Source: Mesorhizobium erdmanii USDA 3471
GTDB lineage: Bacteria; Pseudomonadota; Alphaproteobacteria; Rhizobiales; Rhizobiaceae
NCBI RefSeq assembly: GCF_000472705.1
Contig: NZ_AXAE01000024.1
Location: forward strand, 62,001 to 126,000
Direction of reading: 5' to 3'
Length of the DNA: 64,000 nt
The notes under the pieces are model-generated. The model did no database searches and had not been told where the DNA came from. It worked only from the letters and a program-made list of their open reading frames with translations. Numbering within the stretch: the stretch's first letter is position 1; each line of letters begins with the position of its first letter. Positions 35,036-44,032 of the stretch are shown here, one piece after another. A program made the translations under genes and the position numbers.

Positions 35036-35085
35036 AGCCCGACAAAAGCGCCTAGCGCTTTGGGACGCATGAACAAAGAATAGAC
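35036..35085. repeat. dispersed intergenic repeat, fragment copy B
   Basis: Short AAAGCGCCTAGCGCTTT palindrome followed by GGGACGCATGAACAAAG in the mutM-enoyl-CoA hydratase gap. On the reverse strand it resembles the TCTTTGTTTTGATGC part of the copy near 51.1 kb. Probably a truncated member. Confidence 0.45.
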
Positions 35086-35109
35086 CGGATCAAGCGAGGA
35101 GAAGCAGCC

Positions 35110-35883
35110 ATGGCCTATGAAACGATCATCGCCGAGACCCGCGGCAAGGTCGGGTTGATCACGCTGAACCGGCCGAAGGCACTCAACGCGCTGAATTCCC
35201 AGGTCATGGCCGATGTGGTGGCTGCCGCAAATGCGTTCGGAGCCGATGCCGCCATTGGCGCCATGGTCATCACCGGTTCCGAAAAGGCCTTCGCGGCCGG
35301 TGCCGACATCAAGGAAATGCAGTCGATTGCCTATGTCGATGCCTACACGCAGGATTTCTTTGTCGGTTGGGAAGAGTTGACGCGGACGCGCAAGCCGGTG
35401 ATCGCCGCGGTGGCCGGCTATGCTCTGGGCGGCGGATGCGAGCTGGCGATGATGTGCGATTTCATCATTGCCGCCGACACCGCCAAATTCGGCCAGCCCG
35501 AGATCACGCTCGGCGTCATTCCCGGCATGGGCGGGTCACAACGGCTGACCCGGTTCGTCGGCAAATCGAAGGCGATGGACATGTGCCTGACCGGGCGGAT
35601 GATGGATGCGGCGGAAGCCGAGCGCTCGGGCCTGGTATCGCGTGTCGTGCCCGCCGCCGAGCTTGTCGAGGACGCCGTCAAGGCGGCGGCCAAGATCGCC
35701 GATTTCTCGCTGCCGTCGGTGATGATGGCGAAGGAAGCCGTCAATCGTTCCTTTGAGACGACCCTGGCTGAGGGATTGCGGTTCGAACGCCGCCTCTTCC
35801 ACTCGCTTTTCGCGCTCGAGGACCAGAAGGAAGGCATGGCCGCCTTCGCCGAAAAGCGAAAGCCGAATTTCACCAATCGGTAG
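35110..35883 (+). CDS. enoyl-CoA hydratase (crotonase family)
   Basis: A 257-residue crotonase. The oxyanion-hole and active-site segments are typical: AFAAGADIKEM, ALGGGCELAMMCDFIIA and GQPEITLGVIPGMGGSQRLTRFVG with the two catalytic Glu residues. It hydrates 2-enoyl-CoA in beta-oxidation. A clear ribosome site (GAGGAGAAG) precedes the ATG. The mutM/ech/rpsT/dnaA neighbourhood is conserved in rhizobia. Confidence 0.93.
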   Translation: MAYETIIAETRGKVGLITLNRPKALNALNSQVMADVVAAANAFGADAAIGAMVITGSEKAFAAGADIKEMQSIAYVDAYTQDFFVGWEELTRTRKPVIAAVAGYALGGGCELAMMCDFIIAADTAKFGQPEITLGVIPGMGGSQRLTRFVGKSKAMDMCLTGRMMDAAEAERSGLVSRVVPAAELVEDAVKAAAKIADFSLPSVMMAKEAVNRSFETTLAEGLRFERRLFHSLFALEDQKEGMAAFAEKRKPNFTNR

Positions 35884-35943
35884 AGCGCTGCCGGCTCGCG
35901 ATCGAAACCCCATGGCGGCGGCCAAAAAGAACGCCAGGCAGCG

Positions 35944-35972
35944 TTGACGCGCCGGAAAAGCTGAACTATAAG
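35944..35972 (+). promoter_or_regulatory. rpsT promoter
   Basis: TTGACG (35944-35949), a 17-bp spacer and TATAAG (35967-35972), close to the vegetative sigma-70 consensus. It lies about 90 bp before the rpsT start codon, fitting a strong ribosomal protein promoter. Confidence 0.7.
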
Positions 35973-36064
35973 CCGCACCAACCGAGGCGGCCCCGTTGCT
36001 GCCCGTTTGTTTTTTGCGCCCTGCGGCATGCCGCGTGCGCCGACCAGATCAGAAGAGAGGCATC

Positions 36065-36331
36065 ATGGCCAACACATCCTCGGCCAAAAAGGCAACGCGC
36101 AAGATCGCCCGCCGCGCGGCGATCAACAAGAACCGCCGCTCGCGCGTGCGCACTTATGTCCGCCAGGTCGAGGAGGCACTCGCCTCCGGCGACAAGGCTG
36201 CCGCACAGGCCGCCTTCAAGGCCGCCGAGCCGGAATTGATGCGTGCCGCGACCAAGGGCGTCATCCACAAGAACACCGCGTCCCGCAAAGTGTCGCGCCT
36301 GGCCGCACGGCTCAAGGTTCTGTCGGCCTAA
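36065..36331 (+). CDS. rpsT: 30S ribosomal protein S20
   Basis: An 88-residue highly basic protein with the S20 pattern MANTSSAKKATRKIARRAAINKNRRSRV and the C-terminal KGVIHKNTASRKVSRLAARL. ATG 36065 follows GAGAGG and matches the family N-terminus. It binds 16S rRNA in early 30S assembly. A promoter lies upstream and an intrinsic terminator downstream, so it is a monocistronic unit upstream of dnaA. Confidence 0.98.
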   Translation: MANTSSAKKATRKIARRAAINKNRRSRVRTYVRQVEEALASGDKAAAQAAFKAAEPELMRAATKGVIHKNTASRKVSRLAARLKVLSA

Positions 36332-36360
36332 CATCGCCAATACAGACTAAGCGTCTTTGA

Positions 36361-36387
36361 AACCCGGCCGATAGTGCCGGGTTTTTT
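36361..36387 (+). terminator. intrinsic terminator of rpsT
   Basis: AACCCGGC / GCCGGGTT stem (36361-36368 / 36376-36383) with a 7-nt loop, followed by a T-run. Located 30 bp after the rpsT stop. Confidence 0.9.
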
Positions 36388-37186
36388 CGTTTGCCGGCAA
36401 GTACTTAAAAAGAATGCCCGGAAACGGCGCCCGAAGCGGATTCCCGACTTGGAAATGCTTTGCCGGCACATGCATGCCTTCTGATGGTTGGCATGCTCGA
36501 AAAGCGACAGCTTGAAAATTGTCCACTGTCAAAAATAATCAATATTTTTCAGTTAGTTATCTATGGTCATCCACACCTTGTCCACAGCGCGACGAAGGGA
36601 CGGGAGGACAACCGGCTGTCAAGCAAATTATTTCAGAATATTTCGCGTCGGCCCGGCTTTTTCATATTCGTCGGAAAAGGGTTTGAATCACAATGGCTTT
36701 GTCAAAATGTGCCGTTGCGGCACGACGCTCGAACGCGCCCGAGGTAACCTGATTCCTTAAAAATTGGTTAGATGTGGCCTTGCCCTATCCACAGCGATTT
36801 CGGTAATGTCGATCCATCGAAAGGGACGGGCCTCTGGCCCTTAACCCAGCCTGACGCAGCCAGCTTAAATTGGCGGGATTTGCGACGTGGATCAAGTCCG
36901 CGGGTGGTCTGGTTTTGCTCTTTTTTCGATACGGTAGGGGACTGGCGTAACGAGACATGGCAGGTCGACAGCGCGCCGGCGGTTTTCGCCGGACGATGTT
37001 GTATTGCCGTGACATACCCAACGCGGACTGGCTTCACGGGCCGGCACCGGTTCCCTGAGATAGTGGGCGATGCTCATTGCCGGCGGCGGCGACGAGCATC
37101 GTGGCGAAGACGCAGTCGCTGGAAACAAGGATGCAGGAGGCGCATCCCCGGCGGAAAACAGGTACAGAAAGGCAAGGAACTCGATC
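36388..37186 (+). promoter_or_regulatory. dnaA upstream region with DnaA-box-like and GANTC sites
   Basis: An 799-bp non-coding stretch with an AT-rich portion (36510-36780). Near-consensus DnaA boxes, each one mismatch from TTATCCACA, occur at 36567 (TCATCCACA), 36578 (TTGTCCACA) and 36785 (CTATCCACA). A weaker one is at 36519. GANTC motifs, the CcrM methylation site of alphaproteobacteria, are at 36439, 36685 and 36751. This is consistent with cell-cycle-controlled, autoregulated dnaA expression. In alphaproteobacteria the chromosomal origin usually lies near hemE, so calling this oriC is not justified. Confidence 0.6.
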
Positions 37187-38731
37187 ATGCAGAGCGGCAT
37201 CGAAAGGGAGCTTACGGGCGACCTCCCATTTCCTGGAACTTTGATCGGAGCAAACGAGATGGCGGTCTCCAGCGACGCGGAGCAGAAGTTCGACCGGGTC
37301 AAGATCCAGTTGAAGGCGCGTCTGGGGGCTGAGGTCTATTCGAGCTGGTTCGGCCGCATGAAAGTGGCGGAGGCGTCCAAGGGCATTGTACGCATCTCGG
37401 TGCCCACCGCGTTCCTGCGCTCATGGATCAACGGCCACTATCTCGACCTCATCTCTGAACTGTGGAAGCAGGAGGACGCCGATCTGCTCAAGATCGAGAT
37501 CGTGGTGCGCACGGCCACCCGCCAGGGGCGCAGCCATGCCGAACCGGAATTGGCGCCGGCGCGCAAGATGACACGGCAGACGCAGACGGCGCTGGCCGCC
37601 GGCACCGTGAGCCCCAGCAGGGTGGAACGGCCTCCCGTGCCACGTCCGGGTGCTGCAGCCGAGAGCGAATTCCGCCACAACGTGCTGGGGTCGCCGCTTG
37701 ACCCGCGCTACACATTCGGCTCCTTCATCGAGGGGCCGTCGAACCGGGTGGCCTTCGCTGCCGCCAAGGCCGTGGCGGAATCGCAGTCGAGCGCCGTGCG
37801 CTTCAATCCGCTGTTCCTGCACGCGACCGTCGGGCTCGGCAAGACCCACCTGCTGCAGGCCATCGCGGCGGAATCGCTGAAGCAGAACCCTAAATCCCGC
37901 GTCGTCTATCTCACCGCGGAATACTTCATGTGGCGCTTCGCCACGGCGATCCGCGACAACAACGCGCTGACGCTCAAGGAGCAGCTGCGCGACATCGACC
38001 TCTTGATCATCGACGACATGCAGTTCCTGCAGGGAAAGTCGATCCAGCATGAATTCTGCCATTTGATCAACATGCTGCTCGACAGCGCCAAGCAGGTGGT
38101 TGTCGCCGCCGACCGGCCGCCGTCGGAGCTGGAATCGCTCGAGCCGCGCGTCCGTTCGCGCCTCAATGGCGGCGTCGCGCTCGAAATGTCGGCGCCCGAT
38201 TTCGTCATGCGCCTCGGCATGCTCAAACTGCGCTTGGCCACGGCCAGGGTCGACGACGCGTCGCTGGACATTTCCGAGGAGATCCTCAATCACGTCGCCC
38301 GCACAGTGACCGGCAGCGGTCGCGAACTGGAGGGCGCCTTTAATCAGCTGCTGTTTCGGCAGTCGTTCGAACCACAGATCACCATCGACCGCATCGACGA
38401 AATCCTCGGCCACATCTATCGCACTGGCGAGCCGAAGCGGGTCCGCATCGAGGATATCCAGCGCATCGTGGCGCGCCACTACAACGTGTCGAAGACCGAA
38501 TTGCTGTCCAACCGGCGTACGCGCACAATCGTCAAGCCACGGCAGGTCGCCATGTACCTGTCCAAGGTGATGACGCCGCGCTCCCTGCCCGAAATCGGAC
38601 GGCGCTTCGGCGGCCGCGACCACACCACGGTGCTGCACGCCGTGCGCAAGATCGAGGACCTGTCCGGCAATGACAATACGTTGGCCCAGGAACTCGAACT
38701 GCTGCGACGGCTGATCAACGACCAGGCTTGA
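37187..38731 (+). CDS. dnaA: chromosomal replication initiator protein DnaA
   Basis: A 514-residue DnaA. Domain I at about 30-115 (FDRVKIQLKARLGAEVYSSWFGRM), variable domain II, then the AAA+ domain with Walker A GLGKTH near residue 214 and Walker B LLIIDDMQFL near 272. Domain IV carries the DNA-binding signature GGRDHTTVLHAVRKI. ATG 37187 has AAGGAA upstream. An upstream in-frame ATG at 37070 would add 39 non-conserved residues and is not used. Confidence 0.97.
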   Translation: MQSGIERELTGDLPFPGTLIGANEMAVSSDAEQKFDRVKIQLKARLGAEVYSSWFGRMKVAEASKGIVRISVPTAFLRSWINGHYLDLISELWKQEDADLLKIEIVVRTATRQGRSHAEPELAPARKMTRQTQTALAAGTVSPSRVERPPVPRPGAAAESEFRHNVLGSPLDPRYTFGSFIEGPSNRVAFAAAKAVAESQSSAVRFNPLFLHATVGLGKTHLLQAIAAESLKQNPKSRVVYLTAEYFMWRFATAIRDNNALTLKEQLRDIDLLIIDDMQFLQGKSIQHEFCHLINMLLDSAKQVVVAADRPPSELESLEPRVRSRLNGGVALEMSAPDFVMRLGMLKLRLATARVDDASLDISEEILNHVARTVTGSGRELEGAFNQLLFRQSFEPQITIDRIDEILGHIYRTGEPKRVRIEDIQRIVARHYNVSKTELLSNRRTRTIVKPRQVAMYLSKVMTPRSLPEIGRRFGGRDHTTVLHAVRKIEDLSGNDNTLAQELELLRRLINDQA

Positions 38732-38816
38732 CCGATCCGCGACAGGCAAGCCAGAACCGCACTGGAATTCAATGGCTTGCCTGCCCGGCCACGAGCTCGA
38801 GCAGGCTCGCGCGCGT

Positions 38817-38897
38817 GAGCAATTCCTGTAAAGTGTGAAACGCTTTTCCCGGGAAAGCGCGTAGCGCGTTTCCTTCGGAATCGAGACAAAACAAAGT
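38817..38897 (-). repeat. dispersed intergenic repeat, copy C (inverted)
   Basis: Read on the reverse strand it matches copy D base for base over most of its length: CTTTGTTTT, GATTCCGAAGG, AAGCGC-TACGCGCTTTCCCGGGAAAA, CACACTTTACAGGAATT. The central palindrome around CCCGGG and GCGC-TA-GCGC is conserved. Confidence 0.75.
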
Positions 38898-38964
38898 CGG
38901 GCGATGGTCCGGATTCCGGATTCGGCGCCCTGGCCAGCGGTCTTCGTGGCGTTTATCCCCAGAA

Positions 38965-39000
38965 AGCCCGCGCAGCCGGCCCGAACCAGTGGCGCGGGCT
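38965..39000 (+). terminator. hairpin after dnaA, possible terminator
   Basis: Perfect 9-bp stem AGCCCGCGC / GCGCGGGCT with an 18-nt loop. A T-rich stretch (CTTTTTCC) begins about 10 bp later rather than directly after the stem, so this is a weak candidate. Confidence 0.4.
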
Positions 39001-39114
39001 TGCGTTTGCTGGCTTTTTCCTGTCAGTTTACGCAGATTCTGAGCCTGTTCAGACCTTTCGCGGGGCGCCGCCAGCCGGAGACCCGCTCATCCTTTCAAGC
39101 GAGCCTGTTTCGTC

Positions 39115-40233
39115 ATGCGTGTTATCCTGGAACGGTCAAATCTCCTGAAGTCGCTCAACCACGTCCACCGTGTGGTCGAACGGCGCAACACGATACCGAT
39201 CCTGTCCAATGTGCTGCTCAGTGCCGAGGGCGCCAGCCTGGAAATGAAGGCCACCGACCTCGACCTCGAAGTGACGGAAGCGACGCCCGCCAAGGTCGAG
39301 CGCGGCGGGGCGACGACGGTTCCGGCGCATCTGCTCTACGACATCGTGCGCAAGCTTTCCGACGGCGCCGAGGTGATGCTGAAGACGGACGAGGACGGCA
39401 ACGCCATGACGGTGACGTCGGGCCGCTCGAGCTTCCGGCTGCAGTGCCTGCCGCAATCCGACTTCCCCGAGCTTTCGGCCGGATCCTTCTCCCATATCTT
39501 CCGGCTCGACTCGGTTGCCCTGAAGGGGCTGATCGAGAAGACGCAGTTCGCCATCTCCACCGAGGAGACACGCTATTATCTCAACGGCATCTACCTGCAC
39601 ACGCATGAGGTCGGCGGCAAGCTGAAGCTGCGCTCGGTGGCGACCGACGGACACCGCCTGGCGCGCGCCGAAATCGACGCCCCAGCAGGCTCCGAAGGCA
39701 TGCCGGGCATCATCATCCCGCGCAAGACGGTGAGCGAGCTGCAGAAACTGGTCGATGATCCGGATGTCGCCGTGACCACCGAGCTGTCCGATACCAAGAT
39801 CCGCTTCACCATCGGCAGCGTGGTCCTGACCTCGAAGCTGATCGACGGCACCTTCCCCGACTATCAGCGGGTCATTCCGACCGGCAATGACAAGAAGCTG
39901 ATCCTCGACCGCCAGAGCTTTGCCGCAGCCGTCGATCGCGTCTCGACCATTTCCTCCGAACGCGGACGGGCGGTGAAGCTTTCGATCAGCGAAGGCCAAG
40001 TGACGCTTGCGGTCAACAATCCGGATTCCGGAAGCGCCACCGAGGAACTGGCGGCCGACTATTCTTCCGATCCTATCGAAATCGGCTTCAACGCCAAGTA
40101 TCTGCTAGATGTCGCCGCCCAGCTGACCGGCACTGAAGCCAAATTCATGCTGGCCGATGCAGGTTCGCCGACGCTGATCCACGATATGGCCGACGAGACC
40201 GCGCTTTACGTGCTGATGCCTATGCGGGTATAG
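39115..40233 (+). CDS. dnaN: DNA polymerase III sliding clamp, beta subunit
   Basis: A 372-residue beta clamp with the three-domain pattern: MRVILERSNLLKSLNHVHRVVERRNTIPILSNVLL start, LRSVATDGHRLARAEID in domain II, and the C-terminal YVLMPMRV. It tethers polymerase III to DNA. It follows dnaA and precedes recF, a widely conserved order. Confidence 0.98.
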   Translation: MRVILERSNLLKSLNHVHRVVERRNTIPILSNVLLSAEGASLEMKATDLDLEVTEATPAKVERGGATTVPAHLLYDIVRKLSDGAEVMLKTDEDGNAMTVTSGRSSFRLQCLPQSDFPELSAGSFSHIFRLDSVALKGLIEKTQFAISTEETRYYLNGIYLHTHEVGGKLKLRSVATDGHRLARAEIDAPAGSEGMPGIIIPRKTVSELQKLVDDPDVAVTTELSDTKIRFTIGSVVLTSKLIDGTFPDYQRVIPTGNDKKLILDRQSFAAAVDRVSTISSERGRAVKLSISEGQVTLAVNNPDSGSATEELAADYSSDPIEIGFNAKYLLDVAAQLTGTEAKFMLADAGSPTLIHDMADETALYVLMPMRV

Positions 40234-40311
40234 CCGGCACTGCATCATCGAGCCGGCTCCGCGACGGGACCGGCAGCGGAAACAATGGCGACTACTACAG
40301 GCGGATAGCGG

Positions 40312-41451
40312 TTGCCGGCACAAACTCATATAAGTAAGCTCACACTTACTGATTTTCGCAACTATGCAACGCTGGCGCTCGATCTCGCCCCCGGTGCCGT
40401 GGTGTTTTCCGGCGACAATGGCGCAGGCAAGACCAACCTCCTCGAAGCGATTTCCTTCCTGACGCCCGGGCGCGGCCTGCGCCGTGCGCCTTACGCCGAT
40501 GTCGCACGCGAAGGCGGCGGCGGCGGCTTTGCGCTGCATGCCCGGCTCGACGGGCCCGATGGCCAGGCCGAGATCGGTACGGGCATTTCGGTTGGCGAGG
40601 GCGAAGGCGGCAGACGGGTTCGCATCAACGGCGCCGCTGCCAGATCGGCCGAAGACATGCTGGAATGGCTGCGAGTCGTGTGGCTGACGCCAGCCATGGA
40701 TGCACTGTTCACCGGACCGGCCGCGGATCGCCGGCGCTTTCTCGACCGACTCGTTCTGGCGATCGATCCCGGCCACGGCCAGCGCGCCCTCGACTACGAG
40801 AAGGCGATGCGCGGCCGTAACCGCTTGCTTACGGATGGAACCAGGGACGACCGTTGGTTCGATGCGATCGAGACTCAGATGGCCGAAACCGGTGTCGCCA
40901 TTGCCGCGGCGCGCGCCGAACTCGTTCGCCTGCTCGCCGCCATGATCGACAGGCTGCCCGACACAGGGCCGTTCCCGCAGGCCGATATCAGCCTTTCGGG
41001 CGATCTGGAAACCGAGATTTCCACCGCGCCGGCGGTCGATGTCGAGGAGCGGTTCCGGCGGGCGCTTGCCAATGGCCGTGATCGCGACCGCGCTGCCGGG
41101 CGCACGCTCGAGGGGCCGCACCGTTCCGATCTCCTGGTAAGGCACCGGCCAAAGGCAATGCCGGCCGAACTTTGTTCGACCGGAGAACAGAAGGCATTGC
41201 TGGTCGGCATCGTCCTGTCGCACGCCCGGCTGACCGGCGAGATGTCCGGCATGACGCCGATACTGCTGCTCGACGAGATCGCGGCACACCTCGATGGCGG
41301 ACGGCGGGCAGCGCTGTTTTCGATCCTGGAGGAGTTGAACTGCCAGGCGTTCATGACGGGAACCGATGCCGCGCTGTTTTCCAGCCTCAGGGGGCGTGCG
41401 CAGTTCCTGACCGTCGACCACGGCACGGTTGGGCCAACCGAAGACGCCTGA
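40312..41451 (+). CDS. recF: DNA replication/repair protein RecF
   Basis: A 379-residue SMC-like ATPase. The N-terminus is ISKLTLTDFRNY, followed by Walker A GDNGAGKT (residues 34-41), the signature STGEQKALLVGIVLSHA and Walker B ILLLDEIAAHLD. It loads RecA at gaps. The start is TTG 40312, preceded by AGGCGGA. The nearby ATG at 40286 is out of frame or closed by a stop. Confidence 0.95.
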   Translation: MPAQTHISKLTLTDFRNYATLALDLAPGAVVFSGDNGAGKTNLLEAISFLTPGRGLRRAPYADVAREGGGGGFALHARLDGPDGQAEIGTGISVGEGEGGRRVRINGAAARSAEDMLEWLRVVWLTPAMDALFTGPAADRRRFLDRLVLAIDPGHGQRALDYEKAMRGRNRLLTDGTRDDRWFDAIETQMAETGVAIAAARAELVRLLAAMIDRLPDTGPFPQADISLSGDLETEISTAPAVDVEERFRRALANGRDRDRAAGRTLEGPHRSDLLVRHRPKAMPAELCSTGEQKALLVGIVLSHARLTGEMSGMTPILLLDEIAAHLDGGRRAALFSILEELNCQAFMTGTDAALFSSLRGRAQFLTVDHGTVGPTEDA

Positions 41452-41482
41452 CAAGGTTTTTTGGGCGCGATATGGTTCTCAC

Positions 41483-42235
41483 ATGACTACTGCGCTCACG
41501 ACCGACGAGATCGAACGCTATGCCCGCCACATCGTGCTGCCCGAGGTCGGCGGCGCGGGCCAGCAGAAACTCAAGCAGGCGCGCGTCCTGGTGATCGGCG
41601 CCGGCGGGCTGGGTGCTCCGGTGCTCGAATATCTCGCGGCCGCCGGCGTCGGCACGCTTGGCATCGTCGACGACGACATCGTGTCGCTCTCCAATCTGCA
41701 ACGCCAGGTCATCCACGACACCGATGCGGTCGGCATGCTGAAAACCGAGAGCGCCAAAGCGGCAATCGCCCGCATCAATCCCAACACCGCGGTCGAGACG
41801 CACACGGTGCGGCTGAGCGCGGAGAACGCCCCTGCCCTTGTCGCCCGCTATGACATCGTCGTCGATGGTTCCGACAATTTCCAGACCCGCTATACGGTAG
41901 CCGATGCCTGCGCGAGCGCGCACAAACCTCTTGTGCATGCCGCCGTCGGCCGTTTCGACGGCTCGGTGACGGTGCTGAAGCCTTTCGAGGACGGTAAGGA
42001 CGGCAGACCGAATCCTGGATATCGCGATCTCTTTCCCGAAGCCCCGCCGCCGGGCCTGGTGCCATCCTGCGCCGAGGCAGGGGTGCTTGGCGCCTTGACC
42101 GGCGTCATCGGCACGCTGCAGGCGATGGAGGCGATCAAGCTGATCACCGGCATCGGCGAGCCGCTGGTCGGCCGGCTGCTGCTCTACGATGCGCTCGCCG
42201 CGCGCTTCGAAACGATCCGCTACGGCAGGCGCTGA
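41483..42235 (+). CDS. moeB: HesA/MoeB/ThiF-family E1-like adenylyltransferase
   Basis: A 250-residue E1-like protein. The N-terminus RYARHIVLPEVGGAGQQKLKQARVLVIGAGGLGAPVLEYL has the adenylation P-loop, followed by VDDDIVSLSNLQRQV, VDGSDNFQTRY and the PSCAEAG motif with the candidate active-site Cys. It would adenylate the C-terminus of MoaD or ThiS. The CxxC zinc pairs of E. coli MoeB are not seen and there is no rhodanese domain. The Mo-cofactor role is plausible given the molybdoenzyme at 8.7 kb, but the sulfur carrier partner is not in the window. Confidence 0.8.
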   Translation: MTTALTTDEIERYARHIVLPEVGGAGQQKLKQARVLVIGAGGLGAPVLEYLAAAGVGTLGIVDDDIVSLSNLQRQVIHDTDAVGMLKTESAKAAIARINPNTAVETHTVRLSAENAPALVARYDIVVDGSDNFQTRYTVADACASAHKPLVHAAVGRFDGSVTVLKPFEDGKDGRPNPGYRDLFPEAPPPGLVPSCAEAGVLGALTGVIGTLQAMEAIKLITGIGEPLVGRLLLYDALAARFETIRYGRR

Positions 42236-42249
42236 CCTTGGAGCGGACC

Positions 42250-42726
42250 ATGACCGTCACCATCGACCGCATTCCGGCCGATTTCGGCCGCTGGGACGAA
42301 GTGCTTGCCCTGATCATGCGTGCCTTCGCCTTCATGGACGGCATCATCGACCCGCCGTCCTCGGCTCACCTGCTCACTGTCGACGCACTGCGCGACAAGG
42401 CCGGGCGCGAGACCGGTTTCGTGGCCCTCGATGGCGACAGGATCGTCGGCTGCGTCTTTGCCCTCGAAAGGGCTGACGACTTTTACGTCGGCAAACTCGC
42501 CGTCCTCCCGGACTGCCAGGGGCAGGGCCTCGGCCGGCGGCTGATGCGGGCGGTCGAAAATCTGGCGCTCGACCGCGGCAAGGCGGCGCTGGAGCTGCAG
42601 ACACGCATCGAACTCACCGCCAATCACGCCGCCTTTGCCCGCCTCGGCTTTCACGAAACCGACCGGACGGCGCATGAGGGCTACGCCAGGCCAACTTCGA
42701 TCACCATGCGTAAGACTCTTTCGTAA
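42250..42726 (+). CDS. GNAT family N-acetyltransferase
   Basis: A 158-residue GNAT. Motif A is clear: VGKLAVLPDCQGQGLGRRLMRAVENLA, with the Q/R-x-x-G-x-G/A acetyl-CoA loop, then ELTANHAAFARLGFHETDRTAHEGY in the C-terminal part. ATG 42250 has GGAG six bases upstream. It begins 14 bp after moeB. The substrate is unknown. Confidence 0.85.
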   Translation: MTVTIDRIPADFGRWDEVLALIMRAFAFMDGIIDPPSSAHLLTVDALRDKAGRETGFVALDGDRIVGCVFALERADDFYVGKLAVLPDCQGQGLGRRLMRAVENLALDRGKAALELQTRIELTANHAAFARLGFHETDRTAHEGYARPTSITMRKTLS

Positions 42727-42767
42727 GCCTTGACTTCCGTAGAGAGCGGTTCAGCGTTTGATGGAAC

Positions 42768-42872
42768 CGCCGAACCGTTCCAACTCTTTGTTTTTAAGCA
42801 ATTCCCAAGGGGAAGCGCTATGCGCTTCTCCCGGGAAAACCGCTACACACTTTTCCTGGAATTTCTCTGGGA
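42768..42872. repeat. dispersed intergenic repeat, copy D
   Basis: Contains CTCTTTGTTTTTAAGCAATTCCC, AAGGGGAAGCGCTATGCGCTTCTC, CCCGGGAAAACCGCTACACAC and TTTTCCTGGAATTT in order. It is the clearest full-length copy in the window and fills the gap between the GNAT and dehydrogenase genes. Confidence 0.75.
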
Positions 42873-42882
42873 CAACGCGGCG

Positions 42883-43884
42883 TCAGGTTCTGAGCGGCAG
42901 CACGCGGTCGGGGGGACGGTGACCGTCAACGAAGGCCCTGATGTTGATGATGACCTTCTCGCCCATATCGATGCGGCCCTCGAGCGTGGCCGAGCCCATA
43001 TGCGGCAAAAGCACGACCTTGTTCTTGGCGGCGAGCTTGAGCAGCTTGGCATTGAGCGCCGGCTCATGCTCATAGACGTCGAGACCGGCGCCGGCGATCT
43101 TGCCGTCCTGGATCAGCTTGACCAGCGCTTCCTCATCGATGATGTCGCCACGCGCGGTGTTGACGACATAGGCCGTCGGCTGCAACAGCGCCAGCCGCCG
43201 TGCCGACAACAGGTGGAAGGTCGCGGGCGTCGACGGACAATTGACCGAGATAATGTCCATGCGGGCCAGCATCTGGTCGAGGCTTTCCCAATAGGTCGCC
43301 TCCAGCCCGTCCTCGACCGCCGGCAACACACGGTGACGGTTGTGGTAGTGGATGGACAGGCCGAAAGCCTTGGCCCGCCTGGCAACGGCCGTGCCGATGC
43401 GGCCCATGCCGACAATGCCGAGCCGCTTGCCCCAGATGCGCCTGCCAAGCATCCAGGTCGGCGACCATCCGGCCCATTTCTTGTCGCCGGTGAGCACGTT
43501 GGCGCCTTCCGCGAGCCGGCGCGGCACCGCCAGCATCAGCGCCATGGTCATGTCGGCGGTGTCCTCGGTGAGCACATTGGGCGTGTTGGTGACGGTGATG
43601 CCCTTCTTGGCGGCGGCCGCAACGTCGATCTTGTCGACGCCGTTGCCGAAATTGGCGATCAGCTTGAGGTTGTCGCCGGCCTGAGCGATCAGCGCGGCGT
43701 CGATGTTATCGGTCACCGTCGGAACCAGCACGTCGGCTTCCTTGACCGCCGCGACCAGTTCCGGCTGCGTCATCGGCCTGTCCTCGACATTCAGCCTGGC
43801 GTCGAACAGCTCGCGCATGCGGGTCTCGACCGGGTCGGGCAGCTTTCGCGTGATGACGACGAGAGGCTTCTTTTTGCCTACCAT
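42883..43884 (-). CDS. D-2-hydroxyacid dehydrogenase (glyoxylate/hydroxypyruvate reductase type)
   Basis: A 333-residue NAD(P)-dependent dehydrogenase. Catalytic Arg is in VNANFGNGVDKID-type loop region, the Rossmann motif is GIVGMGRIGTAVARRAKAFGL, and Glu/His catalytic residues lie in VNTARGDIIDEEAL and LLPHMGSATLEGR. It resembles bacterial glyoxylate reductases. ATG 43884 is preceded by GAGGGAA. The exact substrate is not certain. Confidence 0.88.
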   Translation of the reverse strand: MVGKKKPLVVITRKLPDPVETRMRELFDARLNVEDRPMTQPELVAAVKEADVLVPTVTDNIDAALIAQAGDNLKLIANFGNGVDKIDVAAAAKKGITVTNTPNVLTEDTADMTMALMLAVPRRLAEGANVLTGDKKWAGWSPTWMLGRRIWGKRLGIVGMGRIGTAVARRAKAFGLSIHYHNRHRVLPAVEDGLEATYWESLDQMLARMDIISVNCPSTPATFHLLSARRLALLQPTAYVVNTARGDIIDEEALVKLIQDGKIAGAGLDVYEHEPALNAKLLKLAAKNKVVLLPHMGSATLEGRIDMGEKVIINIRAFVDGHRPPDRVLPLRT

Positions 43885-44032
43885 TGTTTCCCTCGTTGAG
43901 ACCTCTTTAACCAAGACCGGCGAAACTGAAAGCCGGTCGCGGTAGCCGATTTACCCATGTAACAAGCGGTGCCGCCGAAGACAAAGAAAAAGGGGCGCCG
44001 CAACCATCGGGCCGGCGCCGAAAGGAACGAAA

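Larger units (their letters stand above)
38732..39114. other. dnaA-dnaN intergenic region
   Basis: A 383-bp gap. It holds repeat copy C (38817-38897) and a 9-bp stem hairpin (38965-39000). No ORF with family resemblance is visible. A dnaN promoter probably lies in the final 100 bp, where TTTTTCCTGTCAGTTTACG occurs, but it cannot be assigned. Confidence 0.5.

Noticed and set aside
36388..37186. Chromosomal origin oriC
   Set aside because: DnaA boxes are few and imperfect, and in related bacteria the origin lies near hemE; kept only as a regulatory region.
37070..37186. Longer DnaA N-terminus from ATG 37070
   Set aside because: The added residues are non-conserved, while ATG 37187 has a ribosome site and matches the family start.
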